Source: Solea solea
Lineage: Eukaryota > Chordata > Actinopteri > Pleuronectiformes > Soleidae
Direction of reading: 5' to 3'
Length of the DNA stretch: 64,000 nucleotides
Assembly (NCBI RefSeq): GCF_958295425.1
Contig: NC_081144.1
Location: 23,549,398-23,613,397, forward strand
Shown: positions 23,340 through 34,394 of the stretch, piece by piece
Position numbering within the stretch: position 1 is the first letter of the stretch
Layout of the letters: every line of letters starts with the position of its first letter
Notes under the pieces: model-generated
What the model saw: the letters and a program-made list of their open reading frames with translations, nothing else
Database searches by the model: none
Told to the model about the DNA's origin: nothing
Program-made: the position numbers and the translations under genes

Positions 23340-24690
23340 GCTTAATGGGTTATTTGCTGAAATCTGACATCTCATGTTGATACGCACATCCGTAACATGT
23401 CAATATACATCATTTTGATTTAGAAATTCAAGTTTCTCCGATTTGTATCCCTTTAAATGACCCTGACTTTACTGCTCTGCTGATAAAGAGCAGGAAAAGC
23501 AGATAGTACTGTATGTACAGTGTGGAATACAAAGAGCAGAGGAAAGTAGAAGGTCAAGGACGCGGGAAGTGGCGGTGGTGAGGAGGACGAAACGGAGACG
23601 TGGGGACTGATGTTTGACTCCGACTCTACATCAAACACAATTAACGCTGTGTAAAGTTTACTCAGCTCGCCAAAATGACTTCGGGGGGATGTTTGTCCTC
23701 TCAGGACAAATGGGACAAAGTGTTAATTTGACATTCATCAGCAATCTACCTCATGAAGTGTTCGCTGCTTACAATGGGATTTGCATACATATGAAAAAAA
23801 AAACTACGTAATTGCCTCATACATTTGTATCAAATTGAAGATAATCTCCCAAGTGAAGGGTTAATAGAATCGTCAGGTTGCCATGGAAACGTGTGTGTGT
23901 GTGTGTAAATGGGAGGATGTCCTCACCACTGATCTGTCTCACAGAGCACACAGACGGGTGTCTTACATTTCACTGTAAAACACAATTATGGTTAAGAGAG
24001 AAAATAATTACACGTGTAGATGACGACGATAACAAATATTCAGCTTGTAATAATGGTAACAAATGATTTCGTGACACGCATGATGACTCTCGCCTCATGA
24101 TCTGGGAACTAAATTAGCAGCGTGTGCGTCTTCATTAACAAATGTGTGTCCACCTCCTTGTCTATTATTCATAGAGGCTGCGTTAAATACAAATGGACAG
24201 GATTTCAAAACCAAAGGATGATCAATCCTCCAAAGTCACACAAAAACACACACACAATATACTCAATTATCCTCCCTGAGCTGACATAAATACAGAATCT
24301 GCAGAGCTAACATGCATTATTTACATATATTCTGCATGCACGCAGCATATGGCGTGCACATGTCAGCAAAAAACAAACAGCCTCCTGCTCTGTTCTCCTG
24401 CCGTTGAGTGAATCCTTGATCGGGCTCATGTCGAATGATAAAAAAAGTCCACGAGTACATGTTCGTGTCACTTCTGAAGGAAGGTGACGCCCGGTGGATA
24501 TGTGGTGAGACCTGTGTCACAGCTCGTACGTGAGAAATGAACGATGACTCATGGATAGGAACGGTAACAGTGACGTTGTTGATGGATCATTCAGACATCC
24601 AAGCAAAGACAGATGTCATGAAACATCATACAAGTGTCACATACATGTATTTATTTATGTATGTAGTTGTTCCTCCTTGCATGTCAGGAT
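23340..24690. other. no recognised gene
   Basis: Unassigned DNA with a short TG run near 23,892-23,907. The part at about 24,075-24,200 has an unusually mixed composition and could be conserved non-coding DNA, but nothing in the sequence proves it. Confidence 0.35.
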
Positions 24691-24694
24691 GTGG

Positions 24695-24765
24695 AATCAA
24701 TCAATCCAACTTTATTTATATAACACTTTTCATACAAGGGGATGCAACAATGGGGTAAAAAACAT
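24695..24765 (-). repeat. LINE/SINE 3'-tail fragment
   Basis: AATCAATCAATCCAACTTTA followed by TTTATATAACACTTTTCATA is the antisense of a 3' tail I recall from fish non-LTR elements (AAAGTGCTATATAAATAAAG type). Only the tail is visible. Confidence 0.5.
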
Positions 24766-25184
24766 AATCGAAGAAAGCAACACACACACACACACATCCA
24801 ACACCCGCTTTCAGTCAACAAATGGCTGCTATTATTATGTAAAAACAACAGCAATGGAGAAGTGAAGAAGTGAGGAAAGGAAGTTAGGAAATGCATTCAT
24901 GGCACTCGCAAACACACTGGAGACTACTTGTGTGTGTGTGATGTAAACACGAGGTAAAAGAAAGTAAAAGAGAAATTAAAAACATCAGTAAGAACAGATA
25001 CAATGTAATGAAAGTGAATCAGTACTTTAAATAAGTAAATAAATAAATGAGGAATGAATGTTAAAGGGCACTAAAGGGTAGAATAAAATAAAAATCAAAC
25101 AAATAAATAATAAATGTTAGGCAAAATCCAGGTTATCCCTTAGAACACAGAGCATTTAGGCTAATTTTGTTTCCATTTCTATGA

Positions 25185-25225
25185 TTATATATATACATAC
25201 ATATATATTATATATATACACACAG
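25185..25225. repeat. AT/ACAT microsatellite
   Basis: Imperfect TATATACATACATATATATTATATA tract. Confidence 0.85.
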
Positions 25226-26074
25226 ACAGAGGAGAATATCGAGTGTCTGATATCTTTTTTTCAGTGCAACCTACAGTATAGGCAATCTTTTATTTTCACC
25301 AACTATATAAACACACCTGAGCAAAAAGTAATAAAACAAATTTGAAATTTGTAAATTTTGGAAATATGTCACAGTTCAAAGTTAGCTAAACACAGCCTGA
25401 AGATGTGACCTATAAACACCCCCCCAGGGACGTCCATATAAGGAGTTGTGTATTATTACCACTGAAATTTACCAAAGGTGCCCCTAGGTCACTGATCTGT
25501 GCCGCGTGAAAACACTGAGGGTTTGTTTCCAGGCCCGAGAAATGAGAAGCCACCAATAATCTATTATTATGTCAGATTACGAAACCCTGAAAGCTTCATG
25601 TAAATGTTTGCCACTGATGGTGTACTTCCTTCTGCCAGCTGTGCTGCAGTGTAATACTTTACTTTGTTATGGTTATTTCTAGCAACTTTTACTCCACTAC
25701 ACTGCGATTCCAACAGTTTTTTACCCATTTTTTAAATAATAATGATGTAAATAATTGCCAGATATTGGAAGTTATTCTGGAAAAAATAGGCAAAAACACT
25801 GAGTTACAGGACATTTTCTGATTCCTTTATGGTTACATTAAGCCAGATGGACATTTTGGACATTGGGGTAGGTGTTAAAAGGTTAAGTAAATGGTGACAT
25901 TTACTGGTGAGGTAGGTACTTCATACATGACTGGTCACCAGTGGGTGGCACAATGACTGGCTCTGCTGGTTCCGCACTGCGGTCACCACATTCCCTATTA
26001 AAAATAGGGACTGAGGAATCAGCTGATTGTTACGCTTACCTAATTGACGGCCTGACCACGGTCAGCTGATGGAA

Positions 26075-26490
26075 AGATTCCACACACACACGCACACACA
26101 CACACACACACACAGTCTGGTTTCTATGACTTCAGAGGACATAACATTGACTTACATTCACTTCTTGGACACCTATTCTAACTTTAACCTAACCATGCAA
26201 CATGTCTTCACCTTTAAATGTCTACATAACTTGTGTTATGGGGACTTTGCTTTTTGTCCCCATAAAGGAGACAAGTCCCCATTATGTGAGTGTGTAAACA
26301 GATTTAGGTCCATTTATTTGGACAGCCCAAACAAAGCGTTAAAACCATGACCAGTCGATACCAAACCTTAACTTTAACCCTAACCACAATTCAAATCTTA
26401 GTCTTCAACTCAACCAGTTCATCAGAAATGAGGTTCTGCCTCATTAGGACCAGGTTTTGGTCTCCGTGAACACTACTCTATGGCAGAAAA
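26075..26490 (+). repeat. CA-headed fish interspersed repeat
   Basis: A CA run is followed by GGTTTCTATGACTTCAGAGG, TTGACTTACATTCACTTCTT, ACTTTAACCTAACC, CCCCATAAAGGAGACAAGTC, AACTTTAACCCTAACCAC and TCTGCCTCATTAGGACCAGG. I recall this order from a microsatellite-associated fish repeat. A partial relative lies at about 3,565-3,690 (CTAACCCTAACTTTAACC, TTCTGCCTCATTAGAACCA). Non-coding. Confidence 0.55.
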
Positions 26491-27943
26491 GAGTCCTAAA
26501 GACACACACATTATTTTTATAATCAGAAATGATAAACTGGGACCCGGAGGAGCGTCTCACATGATCCGTGTCAGAACTGACAGGATCCACGAGTGTCCTC
26601 ACGCTCATTCCTCACATTCCTCGCGGTAACATTTGTCGGCGTGTCATGTGACTCTCTGGCCCTCGGAGCTGCTGACAGTCAAAACCTTTGGGGAATGACG
26701 TAGACCGGTATGTTGCAGAGGGACAGGGACAGTGTCCCAGCCTTTTTAGTGGAGGGTCAGCCTGACACTGATGTCATGCGTGACCGTTGGGCCTGAGCTA
26801 ACACCACTCCTCTTCCATAGAAGGTCTCCTCCATTCATATTACAGCTCAGTTATTCTTAGTCACGGCGAAAGTGCATCTGGTTTTTCACTGCGGGAAAAG
26901 ACTAATTTCCCACATGTACGTCGCTGCTGCTGTGAATTTCCTTATTTTAAACACAACGTGCAAATGAAGGCAGAACAAAAGCAGTTTTATTCATAAAGTT
27001 GTGGAAAAAGAGCATCAATTATATTATATTAAGATTTTAACAACAAATAAGTATAAAATAGTGAGAAATATGAATGCATTTGTTATTACAATAGTAACAC
27101 AAATTAAATGTTACATAAAACATTCAATGCTCCCCCTATTTCACCCATTCAATACATTAGTAATTACCCATATACAAGCCAATGCAATGTAAATATTATA
27201 AAATCCCCTTTTTAACATAGAGTTTCATAATGATTAAACAACTTTACAAATACAGTTACAGGACATAATCATTTGTCCACACAAGTGACTTCTGCAGGAA
27301 AGTAAAATTGACCTTAAACCATTAAATGTTCTACTATTTGGACCCACGTTCTCGGATAATGTGTTTTGGAGTTGAATTTCTAGTGCACGTAAATTTCCAA
27401 CTGGACCCAAACTGGTGGAGATAGTTACAGTTACACAGAAGAACACAGCAAAGACAAGGTGATTGGGAACTTTGGAATGTGGAGGGCAGCATTGCAGCCC
27501 CTTAGGGTGCAGCCCGCTGGGAATTATTAGCAGAAAAAGAAGAAGACAAAACATTAGCAAGAAAAATATGGTCATATCCAGAGCAAAATCACATATTTTG
27601 GAGTTAATGGACGGCAGAAAGACACAAAATGGCACTCGACATGCTAACAACTAGCCACATGCTAAAGAGATCAGCCGGAAAGAAACCTCACCTTCTGTTC
27701 AGACCTAAACACAAACGCCATCGACTCAACTAAACTGACTTTGGCCTTTACACTCAGGGCTCTTCTGAATTCCTTTGACTGTTTATTTAAATCAGAAAAA
27801 TGAAATGAAACTGCTAAATGAAATGACAACAAAGCATCAGAGACTTTGAACTATTTTGTCACCTGCGTTTCATATACCATCACATGACATGTTTACGTTT
27901 GAAATCCACTGGCTCCAGAAGGACTTTCTGCATCTGTATATTG

Positions 27944-27995
27944 ATAATAAATAAATAAATGAATGAATGAATAAATGAATGAATAAATAAATAAA
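27944..27995. repeat. (AATA/AATG)n tetranucleotide microsatellite
   Basis: Mixed AATA and AATG units. Confidence 0.9.
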
Positions 27996-28117
27996 TAATG
28001 GTGGACTCTGGTCTCTCTGAACCTGCAGTGATATACGATTATAAAAGGTTTGAAGTGACTGTGCCTCGGTGAATCCACTGGGGGCTCCCTCGAGCCAGTG
28101 TCACTGCTGCGGCCCCA

Positions 28118-28143
28118 AACACACACACACACACACACACACA
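28118..28143. repeat. (CA)n microsatellite
   Basis: About 13 CA units. Confidence 0.9.
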
Positions 28144-28534
28144 CTCGTGCAAACATTAGTCGTGAAACTGGAGCTGACGTCCGCCCTCGACAGCTGCTCC
28201 CTCCACACTCTGGCTCGTCTTTCCCTGCGAAGGCATAACTATGCATGAGCATCAGCACTAAAAACCTGACACTCACACACTTTATTAATAACACACCAGC
28301 AGGGAATGTCGCTTTAAGCGCATGCATTTCCAAATTTCGCCTCTTGGCAAAGGTAAAATGAGGTGAAGCTGATTTTTTCTTTTCCTTTTTGACTCTGGAA
28401 ACCTCAGCATCATTTCTCCTCGTTTCTCAGTTACAGCACATTTTTTTAAAACCCGGGCTGTGAATTATTGAGCAGCGGTGAGTAACTCGACCCGGGACGT
28501 GTGTTTGGAAGGAGAAAAAGGAGGGATTCCCTGT

Positions 28535-28558
28535 ATGTGTGTGTGTGTGTGTGTGTGC
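28535..28558. repeat. (TG)n microsatellite
   Basis: About 12 TG units; a second TG run lies at about 28,712-28,737. Confidence 0.9.
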
Positions 28559-29424
28559 AGGTCGTGCTAAGAGGGGGAAGCCCCCTCCCTCCCCTTGTTT
28601 CTGCCTCTGCAGTGAGCCTCACCCATCTGACAGCCAATCAGATCACAGCAAGAGGAGAGGAGAGGAGAGTGGGGAAGCCAGGGTGGAGATGCTGCCTGCC
28701 AAGGATGTAAGGGTGTGTGTGTGTGTGTGTGTGTGTGCAAAAATGCTTACATAAATAAGAGTATTACACCTTTATGACGTGTGCTGTAAAAACTTAGGGT
28801 TAGGGTTAGGTTTTGTTTGGATGTCAAATCTAGGCAAAAAGCTCCCACATCCAATTTAATATATCATTCATAATGATATAATGTACAGTCTATGCCTTTA
28901 AAAACATATGGTTGCACTGTTTACATTGCAGATACTCAAAAAAATAAAGGGAACACTTAAACAACACAACCTAGATCTCAGTGAATGAAATATTCCTGTT
29001 GAAAATCTTTATTCATGACATCGTAGAATGCATTGAGAACAAAATAAGAATGATCAAAATCATTGACCCATGGGGGTCTGGATTCAGAATCATACTCCAA
29101 TCACAGGCCCACCTGTGGATGTCCGGCCCTCATGTTTCTGACAGTTTGAGCCGAAACATGCACATTGGTGGCCTGATGAAGGTCATTGTGTAGGGCTCTA
29201 GCGGTGCTCCTCTTCTTCCTCCTTGCACAAAGAAGCAGATAGCAGTCCTGCCGCTGGGTTGCTGTCCTCCTACGGCCCCCTCCATGTCTCCCGGTATCTC
29301 CTCCACGCTCTGGGAGACACAGCTGACCTTCTTGCCACAGCAGCGCAAATTAACGTGTCATCCCGTGTGAGCTGCACTACCCGAGCAACTTCTGTGGGAT
29401 GTAGACACCACCTCATGCTACCTC

Positions 29425-29850
29425 TACCTGGGTGTTCACATCAACAACAAACTGGACTGGACACACAACACAGACGTCCTGTACAAGTAGGGCCAAAGTC
29501 ATCTCCACCTGCTGAGGAGACTGAGGTCCTTTGGTGTGTGCAGGACACTGCTCAAAACTTTCTATGACTCCGGCTGTTTTTGATGCAGTGGTCTGCCGGG
29601 GGTTTGGAAGCTCTGAGAGGGACAGGAAGAGACTCAGCAGACTGGTCAGAAGGGCTGGCTCAGTCTTGGACTGTCCCCTGGACTCCATTGAGGAGGTGAG
29701 TGAGAGGAGGATGTTGGCCAAGCTGACATCAATCATGGACAACCCCTCCCACCCCCTACATGAGACTGTGGGGGCCTTTAACAGACCGCTGCACCCGCGG
29801 TACCGCAGGTCCTTCATCCCGACTGCTGTCAGACTTTATAACTCTAAATG
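29425..29850 (+). pseudogene. non-LTR reverse transcriptase C-terminal fragment (broken)
   Basis: Translation in shifting frames gives the C-terminal part of a fish LINE ORF2. YLGVHINNKLDWT starts at 29,425. Then come SERDRKRLSRLVRRAGSV, SIEEVSERRMLAKLTSI and YRRSFIPTAVRLYNS in the frame that is open from 29,531. The first part and the rest are in different frames, and a stop and frameshifts lie near 29,490-29,590. The catalytic RT core is absent. I assign it to the L2/Rex1-type group from remembered wording of this tail; the clade is uncertain, the LINE assignment is firm. Confidence 0.7.
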
Positions 29851-29936
29851 TAGCACCACGACTACCTCCATCATCTGTACCTACTGCTTGCACACCAGTG
29901 CATTGTCCTGTGCAATAGTTAATATTTTTAAGCATT

Positions 29937-29950
29937 TATATTCTGTATAC
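29937..29950 (+). repeat. SINE target-site duplication, left copy
   Basis: TATATTCTGTATAC, repeated exactly at 30,330-30,343. Confidence 0.85.
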
Positions 29951-30329
29951 AGGGCCACACAGTGATGTAGTGGTTAGCACTCTAGCCTTGCAGCGAGAAG
30001 ACCCGGGTTCGAGCCCCGGTTGGAACAAGGGCCTTTCTGCATGGAGTTTGCATGTTCTCCCCGTGTGTGCGTGGGTTCACTCCGGGTTCTCCGGCTTCCT
30101 CCTACAGTCCAAAAACATGCAATGTGGGGATAGGTAAATTGAACACTCTAAATTGACCATAGGAGTGAGTGTGAGAGTGAATGGTTGTTTGTCTCTATCT
30201 GTGTGTGGCCCTGCAATGGACTGGCGAACTGTCCAGGGTGTACCCCGCCTATCGCCCGATGTAGCTGAGATTGGCACAGCACCCCCCGCGACCCTCTGGT
30301 GGAGGATAAAGCGGTAGATGATGACTGAC
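29951..30329 (+). mobile_element. tRNA-derived SINE with 14-bp target duplication
   Basis: The head is tRNA-like: an A-box region TAGTGGTTAGCACTC at about 29,969 and a B-box GGTTCGAGCCC at about 30,006. The body has GGAGTTTGCATGTTCTCCCC and CAGTCCAAAAACATGCA, then ATGGACTGGCGAACTGTCCA and GGATAAAGCGGTAGATGATG at the tail. It is flanked by perfect 14-bp direct repeats TATATTCTGTATAC (29,937-29,950 and 30,330-30,343), so the insertion is precise. It interrupts the LINE 3' UTR, making it the youngest layer of the nest. An antisense relative is at about 40,740-40,955. Confidence 0.85.
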
Positions 30330-30343
30330 TATATTCTGTATAC
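30330..30343 (+). repeat. SINE target-site duplication, right copy
   Basis: TATATTCTGTATAC, the exact match of the left copy. Confidence 0.85.
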
Positions 30344-30700
30344 ACAATTTGAGGGATAAATAATCTTCTTATCTTATCTTAGTGGTAAGGGCACTGGCAA
30401 AATGCAAAAGTGACCAAAAATCAGCCAGAAAGGATGAGGACAGGGAAACCACCTGTGGAACCGTTGCTTTGTAGAGGTTGTCTTGCTAATCACCTCCCAT
30501 TTCCACCTGTGGTCAGTTCCATTTGCACAACAGCAGGTGAAATTGATTCACAATCAGTGTTGAGATCCCAGAAGTGTGATTGACTTACATTATAATGATG
30601 ATGTGTTCCCTTTATTTTTGTTGAGCAGTGTATTATGGGTAAACACCCAGTTTACCAATGAAGTCGAGAAATTTTTTTTTTTTGCAATATTCAATAGAGC

Positions 30701-30732
30701 TTCCTGCCAAAACAACGCCATTTTGGCAGGAA
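30701..30732. repeat. perfect 12-bp inverted repeat (hairpin)
   Basis: TTCCTGCCAAAA and TTTTGGCAGGAA flank an 8-nt spacer. It lies 43 bp upstream of the THAP-like start at 30,775. Confidence 0.8.
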
Positions 30733-30774
30733 GCGCGGCAGTGTCGTCACCAGCTGTTTTCATGAACACTGAAC

Positions 30775-30850
30775 ATGGTGGATAAGTGTTGCGTATCTGG
30801 ATTCCAACACAAGTGTCATTACACTGACTCCAAGGCTAATTGTTATTCTT
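30775..30850 (+). pseudogene. possible THAP-like fragment
   Basis: An ATG at 30,775 opens MVDKCCVSGFQHKCHYTD. This resembles the N-terminus of THAP zinc-finger proteins and P-element transposases (Met, Cys pair, GxxxxC). The frame continues only about 40 residues before a stop, and no FHRFP-like motif or later CxxH is visible. A chance match is quite possible. Confidence 0.25.
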
Positions 30851-30852
30851 TA

Positions 30853-31215
30853 AGACACGAGACTGGAGGACTCAAATGCACGACACAAAGTCAATGTAAA
30901 GTGTAACAAAAAGTTTACTTGGTAAGAATATAAACAAAAAATGCTCACAAGGAGGATCAAACGAATCTCAACATGAGTAAACAAAACCAGGGAATCGCGA
31001 ATAACTTGCTACGAAAAACTTGACGGCGTAACTCATGGACCAAACAGTACGAACTGGCGACATGACAGGACTATTTGTACAGGAAGTAAGTGGTAACAGG
31101 TGAAAGCAATCAGGGGCGGGGCAGACAATCACACAAGGGGAGGAAGTCAGGGTCTGAAATGAGAGGGAAAGGTGAATACAAAATAAAACAGGAAGTGCAT
31201 ATGAAAACAAGACAT
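30853..31215. repeat. interspersed fish repeat (unclassified)
   Basis: It contains GACACGAGACTGGAGGACTC, ACAAAAAGTTTACTTGG, AACAGGTGAAAGCAATCAGG, GGCGGGGCAGACAATCAC and AAATAAAACAGGAAGTGCAT. I associate this order with an abundant non-coding fish repeat. A partly related plus-strand stretch with TTCCTGTTTTATTCTGTAG lies near 42,550. Class not determined. Confidence 0.4.
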
Positions 31216-31219
31216 GAGT

Positions 31220-32395
31220 GACTAAACTTAACAAACTTGAATACTGCAAGTCGGGTGTTTCAAAAGCACCAGGGGGCAGTATGAGGGTCAGTTACATTTA
31301 GTCTGCGATATACGGCCTGATCATCGTTTAATGTGCGCAACAAACTCTCAACAGCTTGAAACCAGGACTGGCAATGGTTTTTTACCTGCCAACATGGCAG
31401 ACATAAGCAGACAGAGTCACATGATGTCCATTTTTTCTTATTTTTCCCCCTTTCATGACAAAAACAATCCTCCCGAGCTTCACAGTTAAGAACACGAATC
31501 ACTGACTTGTCTGTTAACTTTGGCACATTCAGACAAAAATCTGTGAAACACTGGGAAAAATGTGTTTGTGGCACATTTACTTTTATTTTTGAATTAAAAT
31601 TGTGACTTTGGTGCAGTAGAGCGAGCGGTTTCCAGAGCTCAAGTTTTCAGTCGGAAAAGTGTTTTAACAGTGAGATAAAACTGAACTATTACTTTAAATT
31701 GCTTTATGTCAACACTGTACAGAATGACGTGGAAGAATATACATCATGACAGTTTAAAGCTACAGAAAAGCCCTTCAGGAATTGTAGTTTGGTAGTTTTT
31801 AATCCTCCTGTGTTGCACCGTCCCACATTCGGGAATCGCAGACAAAACATTACACGAGCTAAATCGTGTCCTTTTAAGGACGGACATGGAAGCAACAATT
31901 ACAATTCCGTATTACATTTCAGGTTGGAAATAGAAACACTGACGACATTCCCAGAGTCGTGAGCCCTCTGGGGAAATCTGGAGATAATCTGTGAATTCCA
32001 GACCTGCTGGGCTCTGCCTGTCTTCACGAGTCTCCTGAGACCAGGACCTGTCAGTGTGTGTGTGTGTGTGAGAGAAAGGACTTGGCCATGGAGGAGGAGG
32101 AGGTCAACCTACAATTATACCCTCATTATATACTTAAAAACCAAATTAAGAAAATGACTTAATTGCCTCATGAATAGATGGGATCTCAGATGAGTTTTCA
32201 GGGGTCACGGCGGTGACCCCCGCAGCGCTGCACCTTCCCTGTGACCGGGATGTTTTTCTGCCTCGCGGCTTCACCTCGTGCGCCCCTTACACACGGCGCA
32301 ACTGCGGTCCGTCACTCGACCGTGCTTTTAATTTAAAGAGTCTCATTCACCGGGGACCATATTGAGACGTTAAGACGCACTGACAAGTTCCCTCA
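31220..32395. other. no recognised gene
   Basis: No supported gene. A short piece near 31,600-31,650 (GACTTTGGTGCAGTAGAG) matches the end sequence of family X, so a family X fragment may be present. A GAGGAGGAG tract lies near 32,090. Confidence 0.35.
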
Positions 32396-32426
32396 GAACA
32401 GATGTGGTCTGTGTTACGTTCACTCT

Positions 32427-32810
32427 TCAACACTGATTTAAACGACTCCAGAGCTGGTGCCTGGCGAAGAGCCACAGGGAGTGAGTTCCAGAGGGTTGGC
32501 GCAGTGACACTGTGAAATCCCTGTTGACAAAGTTTTGCCTGCAGGTGCGGGGGATGGAGAGGAGACCGAGGTCAGCAGACCGCAGGTTTCTGGGAGGGAC
32601 GATGCGCAAGGAGGCACAAGGTCGGAGCAAGTGAATGGAGAGGCTTGTGGCAGAGGAGGAGGAGAAGGTTGAAGATGATCCGGAACTTAACAGGAAGCCA
32701 GTGCAGTTGTTTCAGTGTGGGGGTGATGTGTTGCCAAGGTTTGGTCCGAGTGAGAACCCTCGAGAACCCGGAGCCTAGCCAGGGTTTTTCTTTCAGGCGT
32801 GATGTCATGA
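32427..32810 (-). pseudogene. L2-type LINE ORF2 C-terminal fragment
   Basis: Reading the minus strand from 32,808 gives RVLTRTKPWQHITPTLKQLH followed by WLPVKFRIIFNLLLLL, the thumb/C-terminal region typical of L2-type LINE reverse transcriptases (H-I-T-P-x-L-x-x-L-H-W-L-P-V). A second frame, open from 32,630, continues with RNLRSADLGLLSIPRT, so there is at least one frameshift. Catalytic RT motifs are missing. It is a dead 5'-truncated copy; the 3' side points to lower coordinates. Confidence 0.7.
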
Positions 32811-33487
32811 AAACATAAAGGAGGGTCTCAGCGACAGAATCAGGAACGACGGCCGGAGTCGGGAGATATTATTCTCATAGAATTACACATCACTGTGCAT
32901 ATCTGAATTTAAAGGTTGGAGGTCAATTTTCCTGGAGCATTTTTTACTGTATTGCTTAAAATCCTTGTCACACCCTATTGTTACCAGTTAATTAATTAAG
33001 GCATTGTCACAAAACCCTAACCTTGAACAAATTAATTGGATCGTGATGCGTCAAACTGCCATCTGCCCCTCCCTCCTCCCTATGTGCGCACCCCCCTCTT
33101 TGTGCACTAATTGCTCAGAAGACAACGCCAGAGACAGTTATGGCAGAAAAAGGTGTCGGTTGCAAATGAAAGACTACTGATCCAAGACCAGAGTGAACAT
33201 CATTTGACACATTTGAATGGTGGCGACAACTGAAGACAGCGTGACACAAAGTGATGCCATGGTGGCGCTGTTTTTACTGGACAGGTGAGTTCATGTCATG
33301 TCTTTCTGATCTTTTGAGACATATTCAAGTATCCAAAAAAGTAAGCGTCACCGAAAAGTAGAGAAAGTTTACCGATGCTGCGCAGTGCTCGTGAATCCGT
33401 GTGAAACCAACGCTCTTTGTGAACAAGCATTGCGCAATCCCGTGCTCTGGAGGCGTGGCTTCGGAGGAAAGTCTTTGAAGAAATATA

Positions 33488-33600
33488 TTGTTGTAATATT
33501 ACGAGAATAAAGTGGTAATATTACGAGAATAAAGTGGTAATATTACAAGAATAAAGTTGTAATATTAAAAAATTCATAATAGTACAAGAATAAAGTCAAA
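33488..33600. repeat. ~21-bp minisatellite (GTAATATTACGAGAATAAAGT)
   Basis: Four to five tandem units of about 21 bp, decaying to the right. This minisatellite is familiar from other fish genomes. Confidence 0.85.
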
Positions 33601-33967
33601 ATCCCATGAATACTCTAATAATAATACTCCGTCGTAATATCCGGACATTTTAGAGTGTGTATATTTATTTATTTGTGTTATATTTATGAATCTGATGGCT
33701 GATCTTGTTGTATATGCATGTTATATAACTTGATTTTCTACATTAAGTGCACAACTCACAGACACAGTCGATGAGAATGAGAGCTGGAGTCTAAAGTATC
33801 TGTGACAGTAATGTTTCTGCTTCTGCTGGCAGGCTTTTATATGAATGGCAGGCAGAAGTAGGTTACCAGGCCCTGCAGCCCGCGGACACAGTTCCGACCC
33901 CGCCCCGGTCCTCGCCTCCTCCTGCCGCCTGTGAATGCCTGGGAACTGGGTGAGGGATATAATGTAG

Positions 33968-33988
33968 CAGAGAGAGAGAGATAGAGTA

Positions 33989-34026
<38 letters not shown>

Positions 34027-34027
34027 G
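33968..34027. repeat. (GA)n microsatellite
   Basis: GA run with few interruptions. It yields spurious Ser/Leu-rich minus-strand frames of up to 123 aa. Confidence 0.9.
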
Positions 34028-34394
34028 GAGTGCCCGTGCAGGGCGGGCCGCAGGGGGTTTGGGGGTTGTGGGTGTTGCTGGGCAGGAGCCAAGTCTGTGG
34101 AGATGAACCCGCTGACCGTGGTCCTGATGCTGATGGATGAAGCTGCTGCTCATCAATGTCAGCGTGCAATGATTTATTAATGAGGGTCATTAGAAACTGT
34201 CATGAGGGGCAGAGTGAACGGATGAATCCATACACTCATATTCTATATATTTTGTGGGTGGAGTCAGTGGTCAAGAGAATAACAGGTTCACATACCTTTA
34301 TTTTTATTCCTCACACCACATTACAAACAATATTTTTTTCACAGTATTACATTGTGCACTTTTAATAAAATATGTATGATCCTTGCGTTATTTT

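Larger units (their letters stand above)
29424..30380 (+). mobile_element. 5'-truncated L2/Rex-type LINE 3' end
   Basis: This is a 5'-truncated non-LTR retrotransposon inserted in the Tc1-like element. It begins abruptly inside the ORF2 coding region, runs into a 3' UTR, and ends with ATCTTATCTTA-type tail repeats at about 30,366-30,380. The coding part ends near 29,850. The 3' UTR is interrupted by a SINE. Abrupt 5' truncation with a simple-repeat tail fits target-primed reverse transcription. Confidence 0.7.
28924..30630. mobile_element. Tc1/mariner-like DNA transposon, internally deleted, split by a LINE
   Basis: The left end has CTCAAAAAAATAAAGGGAAC and the right end has GTTCCCTTTATTTTTGTTGA followed by GCAGTG. 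These are imperfect inverted ends, flanked by TA at 28,922-28,923 and 30,631-30,632, the target expected for Tc1/mariner. Element sequence lies at about 28,924-29,424 and 30,381-30,630. Only about 750 bp is element DNA, well short of an autonomous Tc1-type element (~1.3-1.6 kb), so it is a deletion derivative. I see no intact transposase frame. The LINE piece sits between ACCTCTA and GTGGTAAGG. Confidence 0.65.

Noticed and set aside
27234..27650. 138-aa minus-strand frame with a hydrophobic N-terminal segment
   Set aside because: No recognisable domain, no splice or promoter context, and the surroundings are AT-rich non-coding DNA; a chance frame is more likely.
28795..28815. Interstitial telomere repeat (TTAGGG)n
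   Set aside because: Only about three units; TTAGGGTTAGG/CTAACCC strings are common in fish interspersed repeats and also occur near 3,605 and 26,370.
29960..30030. Functional tRNA gene
   Set aside because: A- and B-box sequences are present but the cloverleaf is not complete and the segment continues into a SINE body with a target duplication.
33721..34190. Overlapping 97-123-aa minus-strand frames
   Set aside because: They are Ser/Leu repeats from a GA microsatellite, open in several frames at once.
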